From Brassica napus (Eukaryota > Streptophyta > Magnoliopsida > Brassicales > Brassicaceae), in assembly GCF_020379485.1 (NCBI RefSeq), contig NC_063446.1:16379525-16443524 (forward strand): a DNA stretch of 64,000 bases. Reading direction: 5' to 3'. Positions 1-12,408 of this stretch are shown here, piece after piece. How positions within the stretch are numbered: the first letter of the stretch is position 1; the number at the start of each line of letters is the position of its first letter. The notes beneath the pieces were generated by a model that was not told the DNA's origin, did not search any database, and saw only the letters and a program-made list of their open reading frames with translations. The position numbers and the translations under genes were made by a program.

Positions 1-3000
1 CGACTGTTAAAAGCTAAAGATGAGTTGTGAAGTTACCTAAACTGTTGAGATTTCTTGTATAAATCTGCAAAGTCCATGTTAAATTTCTCCTCCAAAGCGG
101 GGGTAGTTACTTCAAGCATCCAAGTTGCTGGATTGTAACCACTTGAGATTGCAGGGACTCCTTCAACCCCCTATAGATGGTTTATTTAGGGTTTAGGGTT
201 TGCCATAATAGTTTTCTTGGGCAGCAAGCATCTTAGTTTCAGTATCACAACAGAAGAGAAGGCTAAGAACAAGTACCTGAAAGTAGTCTACCATAACCTG
301 AGAGTGTTGACCCAATTTTCCACCATATATAACTTGTCCTCCACGTTTCATTAGAAGCAGCTGTACATTTTTAAGGTTAAGAAAAAATAGCAAACACGTT
401 AGGTTGATGATAATTTCTTGTAGTCCAAGCAAAACGTAGGGCAAACCTCGTCAAAAGCCTCAAAAATGTCAATGCTGGGTTGGTGAATGGTGCAAACCAC
501 TGTTCTTCCAGTGTCAACAGTGTTCCTAACAGTTCTCATCACGATGGCGGCTGCTCTTGCATCAAGCCCAGATGTTGGTTCATCCATGAAAATAATCGAT
601 GGGTTTGCCACTAACTCAACCGCAATTGTTAGACGTTTCCTCTGTTCTGTAGAAAGTCCGGTCGTACCAGGTAAACCAACTAGCGCATATCTGAGACTAT
701 CAAGCTCTACTAGTCTCATAACTTCTTCCACAAATTCCTAACAACACACACAAGAGAGAATATCATTAGTGAAACTAAATCCAAATGGGAACCAGAATCA
801 TTCATACTTACCTTTTTCTGATCTTTGGTTATCGCTTGAGGAAGGCGAAGGCTAGCTGAAAACCAAAGGGACTCCTCAACGGTTACTTGAGGAGAATGTA
901 TATCGTTCTGCTCAACGTATCCGGATATTCTAGCAAACGTTTGTTGTTCTTTTTGGTAACCGGAGATTTTGATATCTCCCTCGATGTAGCCACCGGTCTT
1001 TCGACCGGCAAGAACATCCATCAATGTAGTTTTTCCTGCACCGCTTGATCCAACTAAAGCTGTGAGAACACCAGGGGAGAAGACTCCACTCACGTTCGAT
1101 AACAGTTGTAGTCTTGTCTCTGGTACACCTTGAGAACGCATTTCCTGATATTTCAAATACTAAAAACGTTATGCTACAATAGATAAGTATTGATACGACC
1201 GAAGTGAAACAGAGAAGTAAAATTTAACCTTTGGCATATCAACATAATAGTTGATATTGTGGAAAGTCATTGTTAATGGTTTGAATGGAAGAATCATTCC
1301 TTTTTTCTCACTTCTTCCTTGTTTTGCTGAAGCAGTTTGAGTTTCTTCATTCGGATCGTCTAAAACAACTGCTCTAGCTTTTCTTAGAGCTGCAAGAGAG
1401 AGAAGATTCACAATATTGCCACAGAGATATATAAGAAAGGATCATGAGTGTTAATAGAGAGACTCTCACGGTTAAGATAAGCCAAGGCGACAGTGACAAT
1501 GTTGTTGAAGAGAAGTGCATAAGCAATGAGGACCCCGACTCCAATCCAGTACCAGTTGTCCTCTGTTGGAAAACTGCGTAGCCTGAGAAAGTTGAATCCA
1601 ACTGAAGTATTCGAGATAGCGGATGGCTGCTTGATGTGTAAAAGTTTGTGGCTAAGCATTGTATATTCTAACAAAGTATTATTCACTTAATAGTGAAAAA
1701 TATAGAACACACCTCCATCCACCGTGTGGCTGTGAATTCATTGACCGCAATGGCACGTTGCCCATAGGATAACGGCGAAACCCAAAAGCCCCAAGTCCAC
1801 CACGGTTTAATATCATCTGTCAAAAATGATATGGTTTTTAGTATAGCAACTTGTATTAGTTTCTGTAATGCAACTAGTAATAATAAACCTTTTGGAATAA
1901 CGAATCCACCAAGCAAGAACACTGCTAAGATTGCAGCTGATCCGAATGTGTTGGCAATGACCATATCCCTTGCTAGAGAAGCCATCATACGAAACAAACC
2001 GAGGGCCATTTGATGCACCGAGAAGAGGAGTAACATGTATCGGAAAAATCTGAGGAAATGAAAAAAGAGATCATTTAACACTGCAAAACTTATAAACCAG
2101 TCTAGAGAAATGTTAACTAACCTTCCTGGTGAGGGAGCAAGTCCCACACTGTAGTATACCACACAAGTCCAGACAACAGATTCAAGGACAGAGTAAGGCA
2201 CACGCAACAACCAGCTGGCAATAGACCAGGACCAAGCGGGATGAAACGAGTTATCCCTTTGCTTGTAAAAAACTGGGAGACGCGATATCATGAGAGGCAG
2301 TTCAGAGAAACCATTGAACATCATGTGCACTAGGCCGTAGAAAAGGCAAGATAGATATTCGTTGCCATATGCTTCGTTTGTTGAATGTAATCTTGTTCTC
2401 AAGAACATTGTGGCTGTGACAAATCCCACAAATGCAACCTTTATGGGAAAAAAATGTTTCGGGTCAGAAACATACGGATGAAACAAACAAGAGGTAATGA
2501 AAAATAGGTAGACTTATTCAATACCTGGCATGTCCTAAAAGTGTAAAGAAACCTGTGTCGGTTGATCAGTAGCATTTCTCGTCTAAAGCAAACTTTGAGG
2601 TTTTCCCATCCTGATATGGCAAATTGTGTTCTGCATAAAGCTGAAGGATCCGCGGATGACTTATCAAATGGTGTTGCAAGCTTTGAATCTGCAGCATGCC
2701 CGTACTTCGAGCTGCGGAATGCAGCCGCTATGTCTGAGACAGGAATGAATTGATAAGGCTTAGAAGGATCTGCCCAATACTGAGCTTGATCCTTTTTGGA
2801 CGTCACCTGTATACCAACATTATAAAACATATTCTTTATTAGTTAGAGAATAGATGTTTGGGCTACACAATGTGACAATGTACTCCTATATCATACCTAT
2901 TGATGTTTTAGCTTATAAAAAAACCAAAGAAAGTGTTGAGTTAGGATGTGTATAATAAATACCTCTTGGAGAAAATCTGCAACACCTTTGCGTGGTGGGA

Positions 3001-4989
3001 GACGGAATCCTAGAGACTCAAAAAATCCGATCACATCTTGTCGAGGACCTTGGTATACCATGTAACCTTCTGATAGAAGAATTAAATCGTCAAACAGATC
3101 AAATGTTTCTGGTGCAGGCTGAAGAAGTGCCATAAGAACGGTTCCATCCATTAAATGGACAAAGTTTCTGACACATTTCACAATCTGGAAAGTCGTTGAG
3201 CTATCCAGACCAGTAGATATTTCATCCATAAACAATGTTTTTCTTGGCCCCACGGTCATCTCTCCTACGTTGTTCCAAGCTTTTTAAGTTATTATTATGT
3301 GTTAAGTAAATAAAGTGAGAATAGATGAGTTAAAAAGAGTGAAATAGACCTGTTGTTACTCTTTTCCTCTGACCTCCTGAAACACCTCTCATCATATCAT
3401 TACCAACCATTGTATCCGAACATACATCAAGACCAAGCACCCTAAGCACATAGTCCGTGGAAACACTATGCTTACTACCACTCACAGAAGCAGCCTATAA
3501 TAAAAGCAAAAAAAGTGTTGGTTATTGTAACTAGTTAATTATTACAAAATAGAATTATTCAAAGGAAGTTAGGTGCTAATATATAAGAAGCATACCTTCA
3601 TGAAAACATCAATCTCAGAAGAAGGACGTACACTCCTTTCTTTCTCTAATCGGGTTAGATCTTTCATGATACCTATATGTGTAAAAAGGAAACATTTGAG
3701 AACATTTGAAACTTGAATAAGTTTTCATTGCAAAGTGGTAAAAAAAAAACAAATGAAAAAACCTGCAAAGCCTTCGTTTGCGCCCTGACATCTTGCAGCA
3801 AAATCAAGAGTTTCACGAACAGTAAGTTCAGCAATGTGATTATCTGTTTGACTAATATATGCTGAAGTCCTTTTAACATGAAACTCATTAAAACTCTCTC
3901 CATTGTAAGTGATGTTACCCGTTTTCTGTAAAACCAAAACATAACTTTATCATTAATACCAAAACAGAGAAAATCTAAGAAAAAGAAAAAAAAATCCAAG
4001 ACACATGTAAGCAACAAACTAAAATAGAGATGTCAAAACATAAGATGCATGTGATATAATATATGAATAAGCAAAGTAGATAGCATCACGGATTAATGAT
4101 CAACCTTTAAAGTTTGATCAAGTTTTCCTGCGAGAGCAAGAAGTAAAGTCGATTTTCCGGAACCAGGTGGTCCTAATAGCAAAGTCATCCTTCAAGAACA
4201 GAAACATATAAGAAAAACTGTTAGTCCCTTTATACATACTCGCTTGGTTATAATAATCTTAACAGTATTATTTTTATTGACCTTCCTGGTTTGATAATAC
4301 CACTGATATCTTTCAATATGGTTAGCTTGTGTTTTCTAGTCTTCATTATTCTCAAACTGCTTAAAACACGCTGCAACACAGAAGAGATACAAAATAAGAA
4401 ACAATCACGTAAAAAGGCTACGTGTGGAAAATATAGTCATGAGAAAAAAAGAACAACCTCGATGAAATCACGAGAAACGTTAACCAAAGTCGGTAAAGCT
4501 CTTGTACCGGCTTGAACATCAGCTTCAACTTTCAAATTCTCGAACCGGACTTCAATCTTGGGAACTTCCATACCAACTCTACAATGAATATTTTTATTAA
4601 CATTAATAAAAAAGAAAACCTAAAAATAGAAACAGAGAATCAAAATGATACCTATCGAGCCGTTCCTTGATAGCGGAGAGAAGCTTGTAATTATCCTGAT
4701 CGCTAGTGGCGAGAGCTTGACGAACAACCATCTCACGATCCGAACGATCGAGCTTCCTTACGTCAATCGTCTGCACGACGTTCCCGTCTGCGTAACCAGA
4801 AGTTTGCGACCGACGCAGAGTCGCTAAATGGCTCCCTTGTCTCTGCGACGGTAACCGTCCGATCGCCGCCCATCTCAGATCTTCTTCGTCCTGTTCCACT
4901 GTCTCAGCGTTCGACGGCCGCGCGAACGATTTTCTTCCCGTCTCGACGTCGATGTCGAAATACTCACTCCCATTGGAAGCAGCCGCCAT
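1..4989 (-). CDS. ABCG31: ABC transporter G family member 31 (PDR3), 3' end beyond the window
   Basis: Full-size pleiotropic drug resistance ABC transporter of the plasma membrane. Eighteen exons translate through clean GT-AG junctions: 4989-4652, 4578-4458, 4370-4282, 4189-4105, 3925-3763, 3672-3596, 3494-3350, 3264-2963, 2806-2525, 2438-2122, 2049-1889, 1816-1713, 1626-1470, 1389-1229, 1144-812, 737-447, 360-277, 170-37. This gives about 1115 of the roughly 1430 residues usual for the family; the rest lies left of base 1. NBD1 shows Walker [10 protein letters not shown] and signature [11 protein letters not shown]2 shows GSSGAGKTT and LSTEQRKR with [10 protein letters not shown]. Hydrophobic helices fill exons 9-13. 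The N-terminus ([11 protein letters not shown]) matches Arabidopsis ABCG31 as I remember it. Arabidopsis ABCG31 is reported to export abscisic acid from endosperm and to load sterol glycosides on pollen. No stop or frameshift was seen. Confidence 0.95.
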
Positions 4990-5122
4990 TGATTATTCTC
5001 TTCTTCTTCTCCGAGGTCGATCAAGATTGTGTTTTCTTCTTCTGCGATCTCTGAGAGATATTTTGTTTTTGTTTTGGGGACTCGGTTTGTGATTCAGTTA
5101 GATTATTAGGTGTCGAAGCTGC

Positions 5123-5129
5123 ATATAAA
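5123..5129 (-). promoter_or_regulatory. Probable TATA box of ABCG31
   Basis: Read on the minus strand this is TTTATATGC, about 135 bases upstream of the ABCG31 start codon. Position and composition suit a TATA element. No transcript start was available to confirm it. Confidence 0.4.
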
Positions 5130-5694
5130 GCGTCCGTCCATAATCCCCGGGCATATTTGAAGCTACTTAAAAGGACTATGTTACCCTTACTTGTTCAAGT
5201 TGTTGTGTGCTTGTTAGTCGAGGGTATAAAGGAGTTTGATATGTAGAACCCAGTCCAACTTTGTGTCTCCTGTTCTCACTCTGTATTTGACACGTGTCTG
5301 ACGTTTTGCCTTTTTCTTCTCCAAGGGTTTATGTATATCGGAAATGTGAATTTTTTTTTTTCTTTTTGTAAAATAAATTTATTTGTTTTCTATTAATTAG
5401 TTTAGGGAAATTAATAATAAGAAATCAAAGCGGTGAATATACCTTCCATTACTAATTTAATTTTAATTTTGGAAGCTAATTTATATTTCTATTTATTTTT
5501 GAAATTGCTTCTACAAATTAATACCGAGAAGAAATCAAAGCGGTGAATCGATTCTATTAATGGTTTTACTATAAAAGGAAGCCAGTTTGTCTTAGCCTGA
5601 AACTTCCAAATATAGGATGGTGTTAGTGTGTAGGTTTCATCTTAGAACTTTAATCCACATTCTTTGTTTGTTGTTGTGAAATAAATAAGCGAAT
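5130..5694. other. Intergenic, ABCG31 upstream region
   Basis: AT-rich sequence with no reading frame I recognise. It holds the ABCG31 promoter elements and a short direct repeat, AGAAATCAAAGCGGTGAAT, at about 5421 and 5530. The SINE starts at its right edge. Confidence 0.6.
5290..5298. promoter_or_regulatory. G-box (ACACGTGTC) upstream of ABCG31
   Basis: A palindromic CACGTG core in ACACGTGTC lies about 300 bases upstream of the ABCG31 start. This is the core of the ABA-responsive element bound by bZIP factors. It fits an ABA transporter gene, but CACGTG is common and this is only suggestive. Confidence 0.35.
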
Positions 5695-5934
5695 TGACGG
5701 GATGAGGTAGCCCGTTTGGAGAAGGACCTTGGGGGCCAATTGTCATGCTCACGGGTTCGACGCCAGGCGGTGGCGAACTGCCCATCCTGTCACCCACACG
5801 GATATGAACCTATGCTTTCGGACCCATTTGAATATCCGGAGAGAAAGCTTATCTGTGGGCTGCACCTCTCCTTGAGGATTAGTCTGGGCCCTAAGAACCT
5901 GAGATACCCCAGGTTAAACAAAAAAAAATAAAAA
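5695..5934 (+). mobile_element. tRNA-derived SINE
   Basis: Short retroposon of about 240 bases. The head contains an A-box-like GGTAGCCCGTTTGG (5706-5719) and an exact pol III B box, GGTTCGACGCC (5754-5764), about 35 bases apart as in tRNA promoters. The tail is an A-rich run with interspersed T. A 12-base direct repeat, AAATAAGCGAAT, flanks it (5683-5694 and 5935-5946). Box B, A-rich tail and target-site duplication together make the call. The short ORF across it is incidental. I could not name the family. Confidence 0.85.
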
Positions 5935-5945
5935 AAATAAGCGAA

Positions 5946-7899
5946 TCTATATATATATAAAAATGTTTGCCTCCCTCCTGGTGATGCCACATCAGATTCC
6001 AGCTAGATAAGTAGTCTCATGTAAACGTGACACGTGGCATAAGAGTCGATCCGCTGTGTTTCATTAAACGTGTATGTAATCTTTTTGGGCTTATGTTTTA
6101 TTTGGGCTTTGTGTTACCTAAGATAAAAGGGAAGCCGACTTTGTTAATCAACTCCTCATAACAGCTGTCGTCTCTCCTTCCACCGCCTTAACTTGGCCGA
6201 GTAACTGCTGTCGGTAACGCATTTCAGTGAATTCACCCCATTAAAGTTGGATTATTTGGCTTCACTTTCAAGCTAAGTTGCTATATATATAATGGCCCTC
6301 TTATGTGGATGAAACTCAAAGTCTTTTGCATCTACTTATCACACGATATCTCCCTCCATCTCTTTCTACATGTTAAATCGTTTTAACTATGCTGATTTAC
6401 AGGATACAAGGCTGGGAGCCATAACCATGGACTCCATCAGATCTGACTCCATCAGACAGATGTACCGAGCATCTCCCGGTTTCAGTGACTCTTGCTTGGC
6501 TCAACAATGGCGGCAGTGAAGATGGTAGATTCTTGCTTGGCTCAACGGCGGCGGCTGGAGCATGGTGAATCAAGAGTAGTTAGAGCTGAAGGACGGGTTT
6601 GCTTGAAGCGCCGACGGTACGATGACAAAACTGGATCTCGGTGGAACACCAATCACCAATGGAAACGTCACCGGAATAATATATATTTATGCATCTGAAG
6701 GACGGGTTTGCTTTACATTTTTTTGTTTTAAATGCGGATTCGTTTTGATATGTGTTTGAATATACCGAGTAATAATTCACTAACCTCGATTATGTAATTA
6801 TAATGATTTATGCGGAGGGTGTGATTTGAGGCGTAATTATCGTATAAATTTAATTCCTGATTAACCGGGATTGTCTTTTAAAAAAAAAAATGGTATGCTG
6901 TTTATGTAAATATGATATATTGACGCGTATGCCTTATTTAAAATGACAATTCTTATCATTCGCAAAAGTCCAATGTCTGTAAAATAAATTTATTTTATCA
7001 GCCAAAATCTAGAATATCTTATATCATTCGATGTCAGTCGAAGACTTTGGTTAGCAAACTCAATGAGGTTGTAACCTATCCAATGAATATTTTAGTTAGG
7101 TCATCTATTTTATTTTGTATGAGTTATTAGTAGTCCTAATGTCAGTATTGTTTGTCTTGAGACACAAGTCATAAGTACTTGGATACTTATGCATAAATCT
7201 TAAATTATACAAAATAATACCTATTGTAATCTTTATCATCCTAAAGGAATGATGCACCTCAAAATTTCAGCAACAAGAAACTATGCAAAAGGTAATTACA
7301 TGTACGCAGTACTTAAGCTCCTCGCAGGTGACCATGCTGGAAGGATGAATCGTTTAGACCTTCACAGATGAAAAACTCCTATGTTACATTTCAACTATAC
7401 AAACTCCAAAGGCGAGAATAACATGACACCCAAACAACATAAACGAAAGATGCACCTATGCTTCCTATGAAATTCAACCAGTTAATTATTATTTTTGGAT
7501 CAAATTTCAACCAGTTATTTATTATCTTCAATCATTTAGTTACAACATATGTTAACGTACATAACTAATAAAATATATTATTAGTATACTTCTATTAATA
7601 TTAAAATCAAAATCTACACATCAACCAATTGATTGATATCTGATAATATGAACAATACAACTTTAGGTTATTAAACATCATATCTCAACTTCAAAGAGCC
7701 ACTTTCCCCATCACACATAATCTCATTCATCCATAATTAGTGCCACACTCATGAGAGTACTAAATTAGAAAAAAAAAATTAGTCAACTCAATTAGCAAGT
7801 CTAAGATTTTACTATATAAACAATGGTATATAATCAAAGATTCACAATAAAATTAAACAAATTAACTAATATCCCGCCCGTAGGGCGGGCCGACCCTAG
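5946..7899 (+). mobile_element. Non-autonomous Helitron
   Basis: The 5' end is TCTATATATATATAAAA, as in Arabidopsis ATREP-type Helitrons. The 3' end carries a GC-rich hairpin (CCCGCCCGTAGGGCGGG, 7873-7889) a few bases before terminal CTAG, and the next base is T, matching insertion between A and T without target duplication. Length is 1954 bases. No Rep/helicase reading frame is visible, so it would need an autonomous partner. A stretch around 6390-6700 is less AT-rich and might be captured host DNA, but I recognise no gene in it. Confidence 0.8.
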
Positions 7900-8707
7900 T
7901 TTATAAATAAATCAGTGTACTTTCTTATAAAAGATTATAATTATTACACCAAAAAAAGATTATAATTAATTTTACAAGATTACAGGGAAGCAACCACCAT
8001 TTTTTACAGCAAAAAAATAATAGAAAAGGAAGAAGGATTGCCGATGCAATAAGATTACATTCGGATATGGAAACAACTTGAACAATAATTACATAGAGAT
8101 AGGGATAAATCAGTAGATAATTCGTACTTACCAAACCATCCCGCCTGATAAATATTGGCCCACAGGCAAAAAAAATATTTTTGACCCTTGTTTCTAAAAA
8201 ATAGTGATAATAATATAAGATGCGATTGCGGAGAAGCGAACAGAGGTCCATCTATATTTTCGTTGGACCCCAAGCCAATAGAGCTGCATGTTCTGTATGA
8301 AACATAATTGGCCCCAAAATATCTATATATTCGTCAGGCTCCAAACACATGCTCGATGGACTTCTATTCAGACCCGGCCCTGCCCGTCCATACCACTGGC
8401 TGCACCTGTCCGTATGGAACCAGCATTTTTGTTCACAGAGGCTGCACCTGTGTTACAGGACGTGGTAGATGTAACGGCCCGACCGCCTACCAAACTATCC
8501 ACCCGTTCACCACGTGACTTTTCTCCGTGTTTTGGATTCACTTGCACGATATCGCGAATCACTTTCCGATAAGTCATCTATTCTTCCGATATTCCAGGTC
8601 GAACACGCTTAACTTTGAAATTCTAAACGGACAATGATATCTTAAATATTTAATATCTTCAATATTTTAGTGTTTAGTGGAATATACCGATAAAAAGTAT
8701 TTATATG
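7900..8707. other. Intergenic, no gene recognised
   Basis: Part of it (8330-8580) is GC-richer than its surroundings and has overlapping ORFs on both strands, none resembling a known protein. It may be an old gene or transposon fragment. The duplicated segment begins at its right edge. Confidence 0.4.
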
Positions 8708-9260
8708 TAACCGTATATGAACCAACATAAATAGTTTCGGCATATATACCAAATTTATAATTTAATATTTTTATACCACATAAGAAAATGTGCAGTAGCC
8801 TTTCATATTTTCATGTAATTTTCACTGTTATTATAAAGAAAATGTAATAGGGTTTGTGGAAATCTATCTAGCGAGTCTAGTCTAATAATTTAACTAAAGA
8901 TTCATTAATGATTTTACGTTATGAGATTTGTAATACAACTAAAAAAAATGAAACTATACAAATTAATTAGAAATTTTTTTTACAAAATATATGGCATAAA
9001 CAAGGAATATTGTATTTCTATAACAGTTAAGTGATGCAACAGATTTGAATTTTTATAAGACAAATAGAATTGTAGTTTTATAGTTTATAGATAATTATTT
9101 AGTGTTAAAATAAAAAGAGTGAAAATATAATTTTACTCTAATTAAAATACAACATCTGATTAGTAATATTGCATATTCGTAACCGTATACGAACCAACAT
9201 AAATAGTTTCGGCATATATACCAAATTTATAATTTAATATTTTTATAACGCATAAGAAAA
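8708..9260 (+). repeat. About 80-base direct repeat, two copies 470 bases apart
   Basis: A segment starting AACCGTATA(T/C)GAACC and running through a long AT-rich stretch occurs at about 8708-8789 and again at about 9179-9260 with only a few differences. The spacer is AT-rich with no ORF. The layout could be a tiny LTR-like element or a local duplication. No TG/CA ends or primer site were seen, so no class is assigned. Confidence 0.65.
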
Positions 9261-9625
9261 GGGATAATTACTTTCCCTTTTGGTTTGCCGCCAAAGAAAA
9301 ATGCTAGTCAAAAAAAAAAAAAACACTAGCATTTTTCTTTGTTCATCTTCAAATCGTTTTCTACTTGCCTATAACCAGTAACAAGATAAACACTATAATT
9401 AAAGATATCAATGCGAAGTCAAATTCATGGATCATCAAACCTACCCACTCTATCTGTTTGCTATATTTACGGGTTAAGATTGAGGGGTTTGAACTTATCT
9501 AAGTTATTAAGTTTTCAAATAAACAAAATAGAATGATATTGGAAAAGAAACCACAAAATTTGCAATGATTTCTTACTTCAATGAACTTTCTTAAACTTCT
9601 AAACAAGCTTGGCGTCTTAGCCACA

Positions 9626-10275
9626 GCTAGAACTGTACATTCGAGTACCTGTTCGGATACAGATCGGTTTTTTCGGGTATTGGATTTTTTGGGTTTGGAA
9701 ATTAGACTATGTTCGGGTATTATAAATTTCGGGTCGGGTTCAAGTCGGGTCTTTCTGGGTCTGGATGGATTCGGTTCTGATGTAAAAGAAAAAGAACCTG
9801 AAAATGACCAAATAACCAATGTATCTGAAATAAGTTCGGATAATAGTATCCAAAGTAACCATATTACTCGATTCGGTTCTGGTATTTTATATCCAAACTA
9901 CTCAAATATACAAAGAAATAACCAAAAATACTCAGTGGATACGGTTTTATTTAAGTATTTCTATTCAAATTATCATATATTATCCGAAAATACATAAAAG
10001 TATTGAAAATAACTAATATATTTAATTTATAATTTTAATTTAAATTATTAAAATAATTATACATATAATTATAAATAATATTTGTAAATATATATTTACA
10101 TTTTGGATATTTTCGGATACTCATTCGGTTCTCGATTTGGATCGGGTTAGGTACCATTCTTCGGATACATCAATTTAGGACCAATTCGGTTATTTACTCT
10201 GGATCCGATCGGGTTCGAAATCCTGATTTTCGGATCGGTTTCGGATCGGTTCTTTGGTTCCGGATATTTTGTCCG
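9626..10275. mobile_element. Unclassified 650-base insertion with a 12-base target duplication and TTCGG-rich ends
   Basis: The 12-mer GTCTTAGCCACA occurs at 9614-9625 and again at 10276-10287, bracketing a 650-base segment. Both ends of the segment are full of degenerate TTCGGGT / GGATCGG motifs, while the centre (about 10000-10090) is almost pure AT. No terminal inverted repeat, poly(A) tail or coding frame is evident. Flanking duplication of this length suits a retroposon or an undescribed non-autonomous family. Similar TTCGG-rich repeats are common in Brassicaceae. Confidence 0.65.
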
Positions 10276-10346
10276 GTCTTAGCCACAAAAAAAAACCTAC
10301 ACTGGTTAATAGTGGGTCCTTTGTTATTTTTTTTTTAGTAATCACG

Positions 10347-10372
10347 CTTAATTATTATTATTATTATTATTT
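10347..10372. repeat. (ATT)n microsatellite
   Basis: About eight ATT trinucleotides lie in the upstream region of the first F-box copy. Confidence 0.75.
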
Positions 10373-10554
10373 TTGTAGAAACCTGAAGATGTAGAAAATA
10401 ACTGGAAAATTTAATGCTACGTCATAATTGATAAAACGCTGCGTTCTGGCTCTTTCACTCTCGAAATCTCTCGTCAAATCCCCCTCCTCTTAACCAAATC
10501 AAAGCCGTTTCGTCTTCTTCGATCGATATCTGTTCAGTGAAAAACCCTAATCTT

Positions 10555-12356
10555 ATGTCTGCTCAAAAGGTCTCTATGCGTTGTAGAGATTTTATCAGCA
10601 GTGTGCCAGATGAGGTTCTCGGCAAAATCCTGTCGTTGCTTCCGACAAGACTTGCTGCTTCCACAGCGGTTCTGTCCAAAAGGTGGAGGAACCTGCTTTC
10701 ACCCTTGATTTCAGTGACGAAATTGGTAACCCTCATGGCGTCTTTGATTTTGTGGACACAACACTTGCTCTCTTAAGCAACTCTTCAATCATCAAAACAT
10801 TCTCTCTTACTTTTAAACGTTCTCTAGTACGTCGTCATTGTGAAAGTTCTCGAGTGGACAAATGGGTTCAACCCACTGTCCTGGAGGGCGGCTTCTTGGA
10901 ACTTCATTTGGATAGTAATTGTTTTCATCATATAGAATCCGAGTTATTCACGAGCAACACACTGGTCAAGCTCACGCTAACCAACGAGTTTTTTCTTGTT
11001 GGTCTTGGTCCACTAGGTGGCGTGTTCTTCCCAAACCTCAAATCACTTTCTCTCGTTTCGGTTGGGTTTTGGGATAATACGAGACGTATGGGTATCTCAT
11101 CTCTGGCTGCCCACTGCTTGATGAATTGTTATTAAGTTATGGTCATCCCTCTGCTTGTAACGGGTTTGGGTTTATTCCTTCCATCCAGGTTTCGAATCCT
11201 GCCATTAAGATCAAAAGAGGGGCTGTCGCGAGAAAGTATACTGTTGATTTGGGCTCGCTTGTTGAAGCTAGACTTGATATTAGATCAAAAGAGGGGCGAG
11301 TTTTAGTTGTCGAGGAGGATTGTTTTGATGTGGTTGAGGATGATGGATATGATGATGATGATGATGAGGATAGTGATATAGATAATGAAGATGATAGTGA
11401 ATCTATACTGGATATTGAATCAGCGGAGGAAGTTTTAGATGGGGATGAGAATAATGATACAGAGGATGACAATGATAGTGGTTATGGTGAATATAATGAT
11501 ATAGAAGTTGTTGTTGATGAGGATGATGATGATGATCTAATGATAGTATTTATGGTGAGGATGATCCAAATGATATTTTGCCTGATGTTACGGATCTGGT
11601 TGCAGGGATAAGCAATGTTAAAACACTTCACTTGTCTTCGGATTCTCTTGAGGTCACCATTGCTACTTCTTCTTATGTTTGATTGTCTCAGTTTGAAGTG
11701 CAAAGTTTCTGTTCTTATATATGTTTGTTTTTTTTTGTTGTGATAATAAATAAATCTCCAGATGTTTCACTTATACTGCAAATCAGTGCCGGTTTTTCAC
11801 AGCCTCCTTACCTTATCATTTGAGAGTGACAAAGAAAAAGGCTGGCAGGTGTTGCCACTTCTCCTCAACAACTCTCCAAACCTAGAAACCTTAGTCATCA
11901 AGGTAAATATCAACTTCTTTTGATGCACACACTCCTTTCATTATTGTACATGCGTTTTGCTTGTGTCTATGCTTTCAGGGGCTTTTGCACAAAGTTACAG
12001 ATAGATGCGGGGATGCCTGTGTTTGCATTGCTAAGAAAAAAAAGTAGAAGATGGAGGAACAAGTATGCTGTTTATCTACATGTCAAGTGAAGGTTCTAAA
12101 CATTTCAAAGTACGGAGGAACTCGTAGAGAGCTGAGACAGATGAGGCTTTTCTTGGGAAATTTGAAATGTCTTGAAACCGTCAAGGTTGGTGTCAAAGCT
12201 GAGAATCACCGAGAAGACAACAATGTTAACAATAACTACCCGAGAATCACCAATGCTCCTACTACGCTTCCCAGAGCTTCATCAAATTGTCAAATTCATT
12301 TTTTCTGTATCTCTTTCTTACAAAGGAAGTCATTTAGAGGCTTAATGATCTTTTAG
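10555..12356 (+). pseudogene. F-box/FBD-type protein pseudogene, broken copy of the gene at 21270
   Basis: It matches the intact copy at 21270-22998 base for base over long stretches, including three exons (10555-11652, 11762-11902, 11979 on). The F-box ([13 protein letters not shown]) is intact, but the frame breaks repeatedly. A 10-base deletion after 10700 shifts the frame. A net 1-base insertion lies near 11085. About 30 codons of the leucine-rich part are missing near 11195. Another shift follows in the acidic run near 11535. An in-frame TAG lies at 12045 in exon 3, and the original stop codon is lost. The shorter ORFs here are pieces of this one gene. It cannot encode a full F-box protein; a truncated product is conceivable. 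Confidence 0.9.
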
Positions 12357-12408
12357 ATGACGAAACTTTACTATTCTAGTAGGCTTATTTGTGACCCTTG
12401 AAACCAAG

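Noticed and set aside
181..202. Two TTTAGGG telomere-type repeats in the ABCG31 intron
   Set aside because: Only two units; short telo-box sequences are common in plant genes and do not indicate a telomere relic.
8288..8577. Overlapping ORFs on both strands
   Set aside because: No recognisable motif; overlapping frames in GC-richer DNA suggest chance.
11126..11611. Acidic 161-residue ORF as a separate gene
   Set aside because: It is the shifted frame of the broken F-box copy; the Asp-rich run matches the acidic region of the intact gene.
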